A stretch of DNA of 64,000 nt. It comes from Methyloligella solikamskensis. Lineage in GTDB: Bacteria; Pseudomonadota; Alphaproteobacteria; Rhizobiales; Methyloligellaceae. The DNA lies in NCBI RefSeq assembly GCF_042676065.1, contig NZ_JBHTJO010000001.1:868001-932000 (forward strand), read 5' to 3'. The notes below the pieces were generated by a model. It saw only the letters and a program-made list of their open reading frames with translations. It was not told the DNA's origin and searched no databases. Numbering within the stretch: the first letter of the stretch is position 1; every line of letters begins with the position of its first letter. Position numbers and translations under genes: made by a program. Positions 32,635 through 41,962 of the stretch are shown here, in pieces.

Positions 32635-34110
32635 ATGAAGACCATCATGTTTCAGGGCACGGGCTCCGATGTCGGCAAGTCACTGCTCGTGGCCGGCTTC
32701 GCCCGGGCCTTCAGGAGACGCGGCCTGAAGGTCGCGCCCTTCAAGCCCCAGAACATGTCGAACAACGCCGCGGTCACCGCCGACGGTGGTGAGATCGGCC
32801 GGGCCCAGGCGCTCCAGGCGCGGGCCGCGGGGTTGCCGTTGAGCGTCCATATGAACCCGGTGCTCCTGAAGCCCCAGAGCGATATCGGTGCTCAGGTCGT
32901 GGTGCAGGGCAGGGTGATGGGCAATGCCAAGGCGCGCGCTTATCAGACCCTCAAGCCGAAACTGCTGGCGGCCGTGCTGGACAGTTTTGGGCGGCTCGGG
33001 GCAGAGGCCGATCTTGTCCTCGTCGAAGGGGCGGGGTCCCCGGCGGAGGTGAACCTCCGGGCTAACGATATCGCCAATATGGGGTTCGCGCGCGCTGCCG
33101 ATGTGCCGGTCATTCTGATTGGCGATATCGACCGGGGCGGGGTGATCGCGAGCCTCGTGGGCACGAAGACAGTGATCGCGCCTGAAGACGCTTCGCAGAT
33201 CGTCGGCTTCGTCGTGAACAAGTTTCGGGGCGATCCGACCCTTTTCGCCGATGGCATGACGCGCATCGCCGAGCTCACCGGTTGGCGGGCGCTCGGGCTC
33301 ATCCCTTATCTGCACGCCGCACAGCGGTTGCCGGAGGAAGATGCGCTCGGGGTGAAGGCGCGGCCTGCCGGGGCGAAGGGCGAGAAGGTGCGCATTGCCG
33401 TGCTCGCCTATCCGAGAATCTCCAATTTCGACGATTTCGATCCGCTGGCCCAGGAGCCCGGTGTCGAGCTCCTTTACCTAAATCCGGGGACGCCGCTCCC
33501 CGGCGATGCGGATCTGGTCATCCTGCCGGGATCGAAGGCGACCATCGCCGACCTGAAGGCGCTGCGGGAGACGGGATGGGATGTTGACCTTGCCGCTCAT
33601 CTGCGCCGCGGCGGTCAGGTGCTGGGCATCTGTGGCGGCTATCAGATGCTGGGCAAGAAGATCTCAGATCCGGAAGGCATCGAGGGCGAGCCGGGCAGCA
33701 TCAAGGGGCTCGGCCTTCTCGATGTGAAGACGCGGCTTACGGGCGAGAAGCTGCTGCACGATGTGAGCGGCAAGGCTTTTGCGTCAGGCCTGCCGTTCAA
33801 GGGCTACGAGATGCATGTGGGCCGGACGGGCGGTCCGGACTGCGCGCGGCCCATGCTTCTCTTTGCCGACGGTCGGGAGGACGGCGCTTCGAATCCCGCA
33901 GGCAATGTGCAGGGGTGCCATGTCCATGGGCTGTTCACCGACGATGCCCAGCGGGGCGCCTGGCTGGAGCGGCTCGGGCCCGGGCCGTCGGGGCAGAGCT
34001 ACGATCAGGAGATCGAGGACGCCTTGGAGGCGCTGGCCGATCATCTGGAGAACCACGTCGATTGCGATGCGCTTCTGGACCTGGCGCGGGAGCCGCGCCT
34101 CAAAGGCTGA
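32635..34110 (+). CDS. cobQ: Cobyric acid synthase
   Basis: A 491-residue glutamine-dependent amidase: N-terminal ATPase FQGTGSDVGKSLLVAG and FKPQNMSNNAAVT, a central GDIDRGGVIASL block. The C-terminal glutaminase has the nucleophile in LGICGGYQMLG and the YEMHVGRT segment. It amidates carboxylates b, d, e and g of adenosylcobyrinic a,c-diamide. It lies 28 bases after cobO; its 3' end overlaps the convergent cobD end by 11 bases. Confidence 0.95.
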   Translation: MKTIMFQGTGSDVGKSLLVAGFARAFRRRGLKVAPFKPQNMSNNAAVTADGGEIGRAQALQARAAGLPLSVHMNPVLLKPQSDIGAQVVVQGRVMGNAKARAYQTLKPKLLAAVLDSFGRLGAEADLVLVEGAGSPAEVNLRANDIANMGFARAADVPVILIGDIDRGGVIASLVGTKTVIAPEDASQIVGFVVNKFRGDPTLFADGMTRIAELTGWRALGLIPYLHAAQRLPEEDALGVKARPAGAKGEKVRIAVLAYPRISNFDDFDPLAQEPGVELLYLNPGTPLPGDADLVILPGSKATIADLKALRETGWDVDLAAHLRRGGQVLGICGGYQMLGKKISDPEGIEGEPGSIKGLGLLDVKTRLTGEKLLHDVSGKAFASGLPFKGYEMHVGRTGGPDCARPMLLFADGREDGASNPAGNVQGCHVHGLFTDDAQRGAWLERLGPGPSGQSYDQEIEDALEALADHLENHVDCDALLDLAREPRLKG

Positions 34111-35074
34111 AGACGAGCAACGCCAGCACAGCCACCGCGCCGGCCTGGAGCAGTGCGGCGATGCGAAACAGCCGCAGCGCCTGCCGGATATCTGAGGCAT
34201 TGGCGTCCGCGCGCCCATCACCCATCCAACGATCGTCCACCACCGTGCCGCCATAGATGCGCGGGCCGTTGAGCTTGAGCCCAAGCGCGCCGGCCATGGC
34301 CGCTTCCGGCCAGCCGGCATTGGGCGAGCGGTGGTGGCGGGCATCGCGGCGGATTGTTCGCAGGGCGCCAGCGCTGTCGCCGGACGGAAGCAATGAAGCG
34401 GCGGCAGCGAGGGAAAGCGCGGAAATCCGCGAGGCCGGAAGGTTCACCAGGTCGTCGAGCTTGGCGGACGCCCAGCCGAAGGCTTCGTAGCGGTCGTTCC
34501 GGTGGCCGATCATGCTGTCGGCCGTGTTGATGGTCTTGTAGAGGGCCGCGCCCGGCAGACCACCGATGACCATCCAGAATGTCGGGGCCGTGATCCCGTC
34601 GGAGAAATTCTCCGCCAGGCTTTCGATGGCCGCCCGCGCAATGGCCGATTGGTCCAGGCTTTGCGGATCCCGCCCGACGATCTGGGAGATCGCGGTCCGG
34701 GCGTCCTCCAGGGATCCGCTCTCGAGCGCGGACGCGACGGCGGCGACGTGATCGTCGAGGCTTCTCTGGGCGATGAGGCTGCTCGCGGCGAGCCCCAGCA
34801 GCACGAGTGCGATGGGATTTGGGAGGAGCCAATAGAGGCCGAACGTCACCGCGAGGCTTGCATCGAATGCCAGGCAGAGACAGAGGAGCAGGGTCACGAT
34901 CCCGGCCGAGCGCCGCGCATCCGCGCTTCGGCCTTCCCCGTTCCAGCGCCGGTCGCACCATGTTATGAGCCGCCCGATCCAGCTCACCGGATGGCCGACT
35001 CTCGCGAACAGCCAGGCCGGATAGCCGAGGCCGGCATCGAGTGCGAGGGCAATCAGGGTGAGGGGTGCGAACAT
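34100..35074 (-). CDS. cobD: Adenosylcobinamide-phosphate synthase, membrane
   Basis: A 324-residue membrane protein of the CobD/CbiB family. Seen are ALALDAGLGYPAW, HPVSWIGRLI, the core SLAENFSDGITAPTFW, GGLPGAALYKTINTADSMIG and RYEAFGWASAKLDDLVN. It attaches the aminopropanol (phosphate) arm to adenosylcobyric acid. ATG 35074 is the start; the open frame continuing upstream belongs to cobC read antisense. Confidence 0.94.
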   Translation of the reverse strand: MFAPLTLIALALDAGLGYPAWLFARVGHPVSWIGRLITWCDRRWNGEGRSADARRSAGIVTLLLCLCLAFDASLAVTFGLYWLLPNPIALVLLGLAASSLIAQRSLDDHVAAVASALESGSLEDARTAISQIVGRDPQSLDQSAIARAAIESLAENFSDGITAPTFWMVIGGLPGAALYKTINTADSMIGHRNDRYEAFGWASAKLDDLVNLPASRISALSLAAAASLLPSGDSAGALRTIRRDARHHRSPNAGWPEAAMAGALGLKLNGPRIYGGTVVDDRWMGDGRADANASDIRQALRLFRIAALLQAGAVAVLALLVFSL

Positions 35075-35113
35075 GGATGGGCCGGCAGCGGTCGAGGTCG
35101 AGCAGGAGGTAGC

Positions 35114-36142
35114 ATGACGACGAGCCCGCCGGAACCGGGACTGCATGAAGGGGAGTTCCATGGCGGCGATCTCGATGCCGCGCGCCGCCGTTTTCCGAAT
35201 GCGCCGGCGCCGTGGATCGATCTTTCCACGGGCATCAACCCGCACGCCTATCCCGTACCCGATCTCGATACGTCGCTCTGGGGTCGCCTGCCGCAAGCCT
35301 CCGACGAGCGCGCCTTGGCCGAGGCCGCCTGCAAGCGTTACGGCGCTGCGCGTCCAGATATGCTTGTCGCCGCGCCCGGAACACAAACGTTGATCCAGCT
35401 TCTGCCGCGGCTCTTGCCGCAGGGCGATGTGGCCGTCCTCAGCCCGACCTATAGCGAGCACGCCCGGGCCTGGCGCCGGGAAGGCCATACGGTGCGAGAG
35501 GTAAGTGATCTCGACGAGATCGGGACGGCGAAGGCTCTCGTGATCGTGAATCCCAACAATCCCACGGGGCGAGTCTTGCCCGTCGAGCGCTTGCGCGCGC
35601 TGGCGGCGGATCTCGAAGCGCGGGACGGGGTTCTGGTGGTGGACGAAGCTTTCATCGATGCCATGGAGGGCTCGGCAAGTTTGGTCCCGCAGCTTCCCCC
35701 TTCGGCCATCGTGCTTCGCTCTTTCGGCAAGATGTATGGCCTGCCAGGTTTGAGGCTGGGGTTCGCGGTCGCGAGGCCTGAGATTGCTGCGCGGCTTCGG
35801 GACAACCTCGGTCCTTGGGCAGTTCCGGTGCCGGCGCTGCAAGTGGGCGCGGCCGCATTGAATGACGATGCGTGGCTCCAAAGGACGCGCGTGACCCTGG
35901 AGGAGAGTGGTGACCGGCTGGAACGCCTGCTTAAAGGCTGCGGCTGCGAGATCGTCGGCCGCACGCCGCTGTTTTGCCTGATCGCACACGACGATGCGGG
36001 CACTCTCGCCCTGGCGTTGGGTGAGGCGGGCCTCTATGTGAGGCAGTTCCCGGAACACCCGCGCTGGCTTCGTTTCGGCCTGCCGGGAGAGGAGGCCGCC
36101 TGGGGCCGGCTCGAAAAGGTACTTCGCCCCCAGGGTCAATAG
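35114..36142 (+). CDS. cobC: Threonine-phosphate decarboxylase
   Basis: A 342-residue fold-type-I PLP aminotransferase-like enzyme. It has HGGDLDAARRRFP and IDLSTGINPHAYP at the N-terminus and NPNNPTGR in the middle. The PLP lysine lies in SFGKMYGLPGLRLGF. It decarboxylates threonine phosphate to (R)-1-amino-2-propanol phosphate for CobD. ATG 35114 follows AGGAGG; it diverges from cobD with only 39 bases between starts. Confidence 0.93.
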   Translation: MTTSPPEPGLHEGEFHGGDLDAARRRFPNAPAPWIDLSTGINPHAYPVPDLDTSLWGRLPQASDERALAEAACKRYGAARPDMLVAAPGTQTLIQLLPRLLPQGDVAVLSPTYSEHARAWRREGHTVREVSDLDEIGTAKALVIVNPNNPTGRVLPVERLRALAADLEARDGVLVVDEAFIDAMEGSASLVPQLPPSAIVLRSFGKMYGLPGLRLGFAVARPEIAARLRDNLGPWAVPVPALQVGAAALNDDAWLQRTRVTLEESGDRLERLLKGCGCEIVGRTPLFCLIAHDDAGTLALALGEAGLYVRQFPEHPRWLRFGLPGEEAAWGRLEKVLRPQGQ

Positions 36143-36196
36143 CGAACCCGGCAGCCATCGGTTACAGCCGCGCCAAGATCGTGTAGAGAGCCGCCC

Positions 36197-37087
36197 ATGA
36201 GTGTCACCCAAGACGTGTTGCGCCTATCGCCCTGCATCGGGGTCTGCAAGCTGGACGAACGCACTGGCTATTGCCTCGGCTGTGGCCGGACAGGCGATGA
36301 GATCGGTGCCTGGGGCGGGCTCGATCCCGCGAGCCAGGATGAGATCTGGGCAGAGCTGCCGGCCCGACTCGAAGCGCTTTCGGTTCGAATCAGGCTGCTT
36401 TCCCTCATGGGCGAAGGGTTCGCCGATTGGGTGGCCGAAACGATCCGCGAAGGCCAGGGCACCTGGGTTACAGGCGTGCCCGGGGCGGTCGCGGAGTTTC
36501 CCTGCCACGACCGGGACGCTGAAGTCGTGCGCGAGGGCGAGACGGTCATCGCCACGGTGCCGAAAGCGCGGTTTCGTCTACACCTCCACGAAAAGCTGCG
36601 GGCCTTCGCCTTCGATGGGGATGGTCCGGTCGTTTTGGGTCTGCCGAAGCGCCGCGCAGTCTTGCCGCTGGCTGAGAGCTTCACGTCCCTTGGTGCGGAC
36701 GAGGCGGCCATTGCGCCGGAGAACCGTAGTGAGGAGCTGTTCGATTTCGGTCTCGGCCGTCCGGCCCATCGATTCTGCATGCGGACCGGCGATGCGGCCT
36801 TTGCCGAGACCCTCAAGAAATACGAAGGCCGGAGCTGGGCGGATGTGATGGCGGCGCTCGGAGCGGAGATCATCGAGAAGAGCCCGACGCGGGTGGTCGA
36901 GTCGGCGCTCGCCCGGATCGAGGTTTCTTCGCAGATTCCGCCGCCGGGCGGGCAGTCGCCTTCGGGTCCGCACACCCATCTTCTGCCGAGTTTCCTGGCC
37001 GCGGGCGAGGACGCTCCGGAGGGTCTGAAGATCCCGGAATATGCATCGCCTGTCGCGATCTTCTATCCCGGTAGCCCGCCGGCGTGA
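36197..37087 (+). CDS. DUF1289-containing protein of unknown function
   Basis: A 296-residue protein. The first ~45 residues are a DUF1289 module with four cysteines, C13, C17, C26 and C29, in SPCIGVCKLDERTGYCLGC, which probably bind zinc or an Fe-S cluster. The remaining ~250 residues, with FRLHLHEKLRAFAFDGDGPVVLG and GRPAHRFCMRTGD, I do not recognise. It sits between cobC and cobF on the same strand, 54 bases after cobC, so it may be co-transcribed with B12 genes; a role in the pathway is speculative. Confidence 0.75.
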   Translation: MSVTQDVLRLSPCIGVCKLDERTGYCLGCGRTGDEIGAWGGLDPASQDEIWAELPARLEALSVRIRLLSLMGEGFADWVAETIREGQGTWVTGVPGAVAEFPCHDRDAEVVREGETVIATVPKARFRLHLHEKLRAFAFDGDGPVVLGLPKRRAVLPLAESFTSLGADEAAIAPENRSEELFDFGLGRPAHRFCMRTGDAAFAETLKKYEGRSWADVMAALGAEIIEKSPTRVVESALARIEVSSQIPPPGGQSPSGPHTHLLPSFLAAGEDAPEGLKIPEYASPVAIFYPGSPPA

Positions 37088-37137
37088 GCCTTTGATCAGC
37101 CTGCTTGCCGGGCACCGAGAAAGGGAGCGCCGAAGGC

Positions 37138-37893
37138 GTGAAGAGGATCCTCGTTATCGGCATCGGCACCGGGAATCCGGAGCATATGACCGTCCAGGCC
37201 ATTGCTGCATTGAAGCAGGCGGATGCCGTCTTCGTCCTCGACAAGGGCAGCGAGAAATCCGATCTCACGGATCTCCGGAAGGCCATCGTCGCCCGCTTCA
37301 CGGAAGGTGATGGCCCGCGATGGGTCGAGGCGGAAAGCCCGAAGCGGGATAGTGCCGCCCCTTATGAGGCGGGCGTCGACGATTGGCATGGTGCGAAGGC
37401 GCGAGCGTTTGCACGAATGATCCGGGACGAGATGAAGGAAGGGGAGACGGCCGCCCTCCTCGTCTGGGGCGATCCTTCTCTCTACGACAGCACCTTGCGC
37501 ATCCTGGAGCGCATCGCCCGCGACGAGGGGATCGCCTTCGAGCACGAGGTGATCCCCGGGATCAGCAGCCTTCATGCTCTCGCTGCGGCCCACAAGATCC
37601 CTTTGAACGAGATCGGCGAGCCGGTGCTGATCACCACGGGGCGCAAGCTCGCAGAGCGTTTTCCCGACACCCAGACGATCGTCGTGATGCTCGATGGCGG
37701 CGCCGGGCTCGATGCGCTCGAAGGCCGGGACGCGGAGATCTGGTGGGGGGCTTATCTCGGAAGCGAGGACGAGGTGCTGGCCGCCGGTCCCGTCAGGCAC
37801 GTCCTTCCTGAGATCAAGCGCATCCGCGCCGAGATGCGGGACGCCAAGGGATGGATCATGGATATCTATCTGATCCGACAGAAGCGCAGCTAG
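37138..37893 (+). CDS. cobF: Precorrin-6A synthase (deacetylating)
   Basis: A 251-residue CobF. It begins RILVIGIGTGNPEHMTVQAI and contains VFVLDKGSEKSDL, LLVWGDPSLYDSTLRI and IPGISSLHALAAAH. It methylates C1 of precorrin-5 and expels the acetyl group, a step specific to the aerobic pathway. GTG 37138 is the chosen start; an open frame extends to a TTG at 37105 without better support. It completes the set of aerobic corrin methylases in the window. Confidence 0.93.
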   Translation: MKRILVIGIGTGNPEHMTVQAIAALKQADAVFVLDKGSEKSDLTDLRKAIVARFTEGDGPRWVEAESPKRDSAAPYEAGVDDWHGAKARAFARMIRDEMKEGETAALLVWGDPSLYDSTLRILERIARDEGIAFEHEVIPGISSLHALAAAHKIPLNEIGEPVLITTGRKLAERFPDTQTIVVMLDGGAGLDALEGRDAEIWWGAYLGSEDEVLAAGPVRHVLPEIKRIRAEMRDAKGWIMDIYLIRQKRS

Positions 37894-38037
37894 CCGGTTG
37901 TCGGGTCTGCCAAGGCCGCTGCGACGACGGCGATCTTCTATTCCGCCCCGGCGATGGCTTAGGCTTGCTCAGCCCGTCGCAGGATTGCCGAGAGGGAATA
38001 GACCATTGGAAGGAAGAGACCGAACTCGGGACGCTCC

Positions 38038-38895
38038 ATGACCGAGCACTTGCGCATCCTCGAGCCCTACCCGGGCATCTTCGCCTATTACGACGGGCGG
38101 GTGCCCGGTAAGCGGCTCCATTCCGACGAGCCGAACTGGCTGGACGACGGGGCCTTCAAGCTCGGCATTGCGTCTTATTCGATTATCAGCGGCGAAGAGG
38201 CGCTGATCTACGACACCCATATCTCCCTCGACCACGCCCGCGCGGTGCGGCGGCATGTGGAGGCGCAAGGTGCGAAGACGCTGACGGTCGTGCTCAGCCA
38301 TTTTCACGATGATCATGTCGCGGGGAACGAGGTCTTCGCCGATTGCGAGATTATCGCCAACGAGGAAACGGCGCGGCTGCTCGAGGCCGAGCGGGCGAAC
38401 TTCGCGCAAGCCAAGCCGCCCATCGATCCGCTGGTCATGCCGAATCGGCTCTTCGTCAGCGATCTGTCTTTGACGATCGGCGACGTTCCGGTGGAGCTCC
38501 GGCGTTTCGAGATCCACAGCGCCGATGCGACCGTGATGTGGCTGCCGGAGCGGAAGCTTCTGTTCGCAGGCGATACGCTGGAGGACACGGCCACCTATGT
38601 CGCCGATCCGGACAGGCTGAAGACCCATCTGATCGAGCTGGACCGGCTGGCGGAGTATCCGGCCGTCAAGATCCTTCCCTGCCATGGCGATGCGGACCGC
38701 ATCGCGGCAGGAGGCTACGATCCCTCCTTCATCGATGCGACCCGCAGCTATATCTCGAAGCTCTTGGCGCTTCCGGCCGATGCCAAGCCGCGGCTCGCTG
38801 ACCTGATGGCCGACGAGATCGCCAACGGGAGTTTGATCTATCTGCCGGAATACGAAGAGGTTCATGCGGAGAACCTCGCGGCGCTGCGCGGGTGA
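38038..38895 (+). CDS. Metallo-beta-lactamase-fold hydrolase
   Basis: A 285-residue MBL-superfamily protein. The dinuclear zinc motif H88-x-H90-x-D92-H93 (SHFHDDHVAG) is intact. Further metal ligands are likely in LLFAGDTLEDT and PCHGDADR. It has no signal peptide, so it is probably cytoplasmic. It precedes a kinase and an FAD amine oxidoreductase on the same strand. The substrate is unknown; glyoxalase II-like or lactonase activity is possible from the fold. Confidence 0.82.
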   Translation: MTEHLRILEPYPGIFAYYDGRVPGKRLHSDEPNWLDDGAFKLGIASYSIISGEEALIYDTHISLDHARAVRRHVEAQGAKTLTVVLSHFHDDHVAGNEVFADCEIIANEETARLLEAERANFAQAKPPIDPLVMPNRLFVSDLSLTIGDVPVELRRFEIHSADATVMWLPERKLLFAGDTLEDTATYVADPDRLKTHLIELDRLAEYPAVKILPCHGDADRIAAGGYDPSFIDATRSYISKLLALPADAKPRLADLMADEIANGSLIYLPEYEEVHAENLAALRG

Positions 38896-39042
38896 TGTCT
38901 GCGCTCGGTTGAGCGAAGTCAGTTCCGGTCTGCGGCAGATTGAGCTTAGACCTTGCGCAGGCGCATCAGATCGGGAACGATTTGAGCGGGCCGGCTTGTT
39001 GGCCAACGCAGGGGACTGGAAGCAGGGAATGCGCTTCGAGGG

Positions 39043-39930
39043 ATGACGAGTAGCCGCGGCGAAATTGAAGCGCGTATTGCCGCCCTGGACTATTGGGACG
39101 GCGCGGTCGAGATGGAGCCGCTCGGCGGCGGCATCACCAATCACAACTTTCTCGTCAGCTGCAATGGACGCCGCTATGTCGCGCGGATCGGTGACGATAT
39201 CCCCGAGCATCTGGTGCTGCGCTCCAACGAGCTGGCGGCGAGCCGGGCGGCCGCGGATGCGGGGCTTTCGCCCGCTGTGCTCCATGCCGAGCCTGGCATC
39301 CTGGTCCTGGATTATATCGATGCGCCGCCGCTTTCGCCGGAGCAGGTACGTGAGCCTGAGATGGTTGCGCGGATCCTGCCGCTGATCCGCAAATGCCATC
39401 GCGAGGTTCCGAACCATTTGCGCGGTCCCGTGGTGATGTTTTGGGTCTTCCATGTGATGCGGGACTACACGAGCCGCCTTCTGGAGGAGGGGAGCCGTCA
39501 CGCGGCGCGCCTCACCGAACTCAAGCGCCAGGCGGCGGTCCTTGAGGAGGCGGTAGGGCCCATCGAGGTCGTGTTCGGCCACAACGACCTTCTGGCGGCG
39601 AACTTCCTGGATGCTGGCGACCGGCTCTGGCTGATCGACTGGGACTATGCGGGATTCAACTCGCCGCTCTTCGATCTGGGCGGGGTTGCCTCCAACAACG
39701 AGTTCACCGAAGCGGCCGAGCGCGACATGCTTGAGAGCTATTTCGAGACGCCGCTGACAGATGCGCTGTGGCGCCGTTACGCGGCGATGAAATGCGCCTC
39801 GCTCCTGCGCGAGACGGAATGGTCGATGATCTCCGAGATCCATTCCGAGGTCGAATTCGATTACGCCGCTTACACGGCTGAAAATCTCGCCCGCTACGAG
39901 CGGGCCTTCGCCGATTTCAAAACGCTTTGA
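39043..39930 (+). CDS. Choline/ethanolamine kinase-like phosphotransferase (APH fold)
   Basis: A 295-residue aminoglycoside-phosphotransferase-fold kinase. An N-lobe GGGITNHNFLV resembles the choline-kinase glycine loop. The Brenner catalytic motif is FGHNDLLAANFL and the metal-binding Asp is in LIDWDYAGFNSPLFDLG. It probably phosphorylates a small amino-alcohol. It ends 24 bases before the FAD amine oxidoreductase, an association that suggests choline or related N-methyl compounds. Confidence 0.82.
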   Translation: MTSSRGEIEARIAALDYWDGAVEMEPLGGGITNHNFLVSCNGRRYVARIGDDIPEHLVLRSNELAASRAAADAGLSPAVLHAEPGILVLDYIDAPPLSPEQVREPEMVARILPLIRKCHREVPNHLRGPVVMFWVFHVMRDYTSRLLEEGSRHAARLTELKRQAAVLEEAVGPIEVVFGHNDLLAANFLDAGDRLWLIDWDYAGFNSPLFDLGGVASNNEFTEAAERDMLESYFETPLTDALWRRYAAMKCASLLRETEWSMISEIHSEVEFDYAAYTAENLARYERAFADFKTL

Positions 39931-39954
39931 ACTTTCTGACCCTGTGAGGATCGT

Positions 39955-41181
39955 ATGAGTGATCTGCCTTCGAGCGCCAAGGTCGTCGTCATTGGCGGCG
40001 GAATCATCGGCTGCTCCACCGCTTACCATCTGGCCAAGGCCGGCTGCGACGAGGTCGTGCTGCTGGAGCGGCACAAGCTCACCTCAGGCAGCACGTTTCA
40101 TGCGGCGGGTCTCGTGGGGCAGCTTCGGTCTGATGCGAACATCACGGAGCTGCTCACCTATTCGGTGAAGCTCTATGGCGAGCTGGAAGCGGAGACAGGT
40201 CTTGGCACGGGCTGGAAGGGCAACGGCGGCTTGCGCCTCGCCTGCAAGGAGAAGCGCCTGGAGCAGCTGAAAGAGCAGACCAAGACGGCGCAGTCCTTCG
40301 GCCTGCCCATGGAGATGCTGACGCCGGAGGAGGCCAAGGAGCTTTGGCCGCTGATGGATATCTCCGATGTGATCGGCGCGGCCTTCCTGCCGACCGACGG
40401 TCAGGCGAACCCGTCAGACGTCACCCAGGCCCTGGCGAAGGGCGCGCGCCAAGCGGGCGCGAAGATCAAGGAAGACGTCGGCGTGACCGGCTTTGAGATC
40501 GAGGACGGCAAGGTGACCGGCGTCGTCACCGATCAGGGCACGATCAAATGCGAAAAGGTGGTGAACTGCGCCGGGCAGTGGGCGCGGGAGCTTGGCGCCA
40601 TGGCGGGCGTGAACGTGCCGCTCTATTCCGTGCAGCACCAATACATGATCACCGAAGCGATCGACGGGGTGACGTCTAACCTTCCCACTCTGCGCGATCC
40701 GGACCGGCTGACCTACTACAAGGAAGAGGTGGGCGGCCTGGTGATGGGCGGCTACGAGCTGAACCCGATTCCCTGGGCGGAAGACGGTATCCCGAAAGGC
40801 TTCCACTTCACCCTGCTCGATTCCGACTGGGATCATTTCGAGCAGCTCATGGAGCTGGCGCTGCCGCGTGTCCCAGCGCTGGAGACGGCCGGCATCAAGG
40901 AGCTGGTGAACGGGCCGGAGAGCTTCACGCCGGACGGCAACTACATCCTCGGCGAAGCGCCCGAGTGCAAGAACTTCTTCGTCGGCGCCGGCTTCAATGC
41001 GTTCGGCATCGCAGCGGGCGGCGGGGCCGGCATGGCGCTGGCCCATTGGGTGATGAACGGCGAGCCCCATGCCGATCTCGGGCCTGTCGATATCCGCCGC
41101 TTCGGCGAGGAGTACCGCGATATCGAGAAGGTGAAGGCTGAGACGCTGGATGCTTACGCGCATCACTATGCGATGGACTGA
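39955..41181 (+). CDS. FAD-dependent amine oxidoreductase (DMGDH/sarcosine-dehydrogenase type), FAD domain only
   Basis: A 408-residue DAO-fold flavoprotein. The dinucleotide site VVVIGGGIIGCSTAYHLAKAG and the segment SGSTFHAAGLVGQLR resemble dimethylglycine/sarcosine dehydrogenases, where a histidine just there carries covalent FAD. GPESFTPDGNYILGEAPE is also typical. Full DMGDH-like proteins are about 800 residues with a C-terminal folate-binding GcvT region. This protein stops at AYAHHYAMD, about where that region would begin, so the formaldehyde-capturing part is missing. No GcvT fragment follows. It may oxidise an N-methyl or gamma-glutamyl amine. Confidence 0.85.
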   Translation: MSDLPSSAKVVVIGGGIIGCSTAYHLAKAGCDEVVLLERHKLTSGSTFHAAGLVGQLRSDANITELLTYSVKLYGELEAETGLGTGWKGNGGLRLACKEKRLEQLKEQTKTAQSFGLPMEMLTPEEAKELWPLMDISDVIGAAFLPTDGQANPSDVTQALAKGARQAGAKIKEDVGVTGFEIEDGKVTGVVTDQGTIKCEKVVNCAGQWARELGAMAGVNVPLYSVQHQYMITEAIDGVTSNLPTLRDPDRLTYYKEEVGGLVMGGYELNPIPWAEDGIPKGFHFTLLDSDWDHFEQLMELALPRVPALETAGIKELVNGPESFTPDGNYILGEAPECKNFFVGAGFNAFGIAAGGGAGMALAHWVMNGEPHADLGPVDIRRFGEEYRDIEKVKAETLDAYAHHYAMD

Positions 41182-41199
41182 TCTGCCGGCGGGCGCAGC

Positions 41200-41883
41200 C
41201 TACGGCAGGTAGGAGACCAGCTCGTCCTTCGACATGACGGCGCAGTAGATCATGTTCATGATCTCGATCTCCTGCATGTGGAGCTCATCCGTTCCGGCCG
41301 CGCAGGCGTCCTCCACCACGATCACGTCGAAGCTTTCATCCGCCAAGCTGCGTACGGTGGAGGAGACGCATTGGTCGGTGAAGACGCCCACGCAGACCAC
41401 GTGTTTGATGCCCATGTTGTGCAGGATCAAACGCAAGTTCGTGCCGGTCAGTGCGCTGTCGGTGGTCTTGGTCACGACGATCTCGTGTTCGCCAGGCGCG
41501 ATCTCCTCGATGATCTGAGAGTCGAACTCGTTCTTCGGCAGAAGCAGGTTGTTCCAGCCGGGTTTCTTCTGACTCAAGGACCGGTCGCGCCCGTCTGGAA
41601 GCTGGCAGGCGATGCGGGCGTGGAGCACCGCCATGTTGCGGTCGCGGAACTCCGAGATGAGAGAGGCGATGGCCGGCGTGACGATCTCGTCCATGCGCTT
41701 GTGGAACGGCTCCCAGCCTTCTGGGATCTCGGGCTCGCCAGGCTCTCCCGGGGCTTTGCGGTGCAGGTAGGTGTTCTGCACATCGATGACGAGGAGAGCC
41801 GTGTCCTCGCGGGTCAGCACCGGATCTTCGGGCTCGGGCGCGCCTTCGTAATAGAAGCTGCGATAGTCGGTCTTCCAGTTCAT
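41200..41883 (-). CDS. Isochorismatase-family cysteine hydrolase
   Basis: A 227-residue hydrolase with the Asp-Lys-Cys triad visible: D34 in LVIDVQNTYL, K139 in VVTKTTDSALTGTNL and C172 in GVFTDQCVSSTVRSLA. The family includes ureidoacrylate amidohydrolase, N-carbamoylsarcosine amidase and biuret hydrolase; a C-N amide or carbamoyl bond is the likely target. The start ATG 41883 begins a normal-length protein. It is convergent with the FAD oxidoreductase (18 bases) and shares the minus strand with the DUF1097 protein. Confidence 0.85.
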   Translation of the reverse strand: MNWKTDYRSFYYEGAPEPEDPVLTREDTALLVIDVQNTYLHRKAPGEPGEPEIPEGWEPFHKRMDEIVTPAIASLISEFRDRNMAVLHARIACQLPDGRDRSLSQKKPGWNNLLLPKNEFDSQIIEEIAPGEHEIVVTKTTDSALTGTNLRLILHNMGIKHVVCVGVFTDQCVSSTVRSLADESFDVIVVEDACAAGTDELHMQEIEIMNMIYCAVMSKDELVSYLP

Positions 41884-41962
41884 GTGGGTCCCTATTGCTG
41901 ATCTGGCTTCGCCGCCCCGCGAACCTGGAGGGGTGGGCGCGGGGCAGCGAAGGAGTCTCGCC

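Noticed and set aside
35075..36211. Upstream extension of the cobD frame on the minus strand
   Set aside because: It is antisense to cobC; the CobD family start fits ATG 35074.
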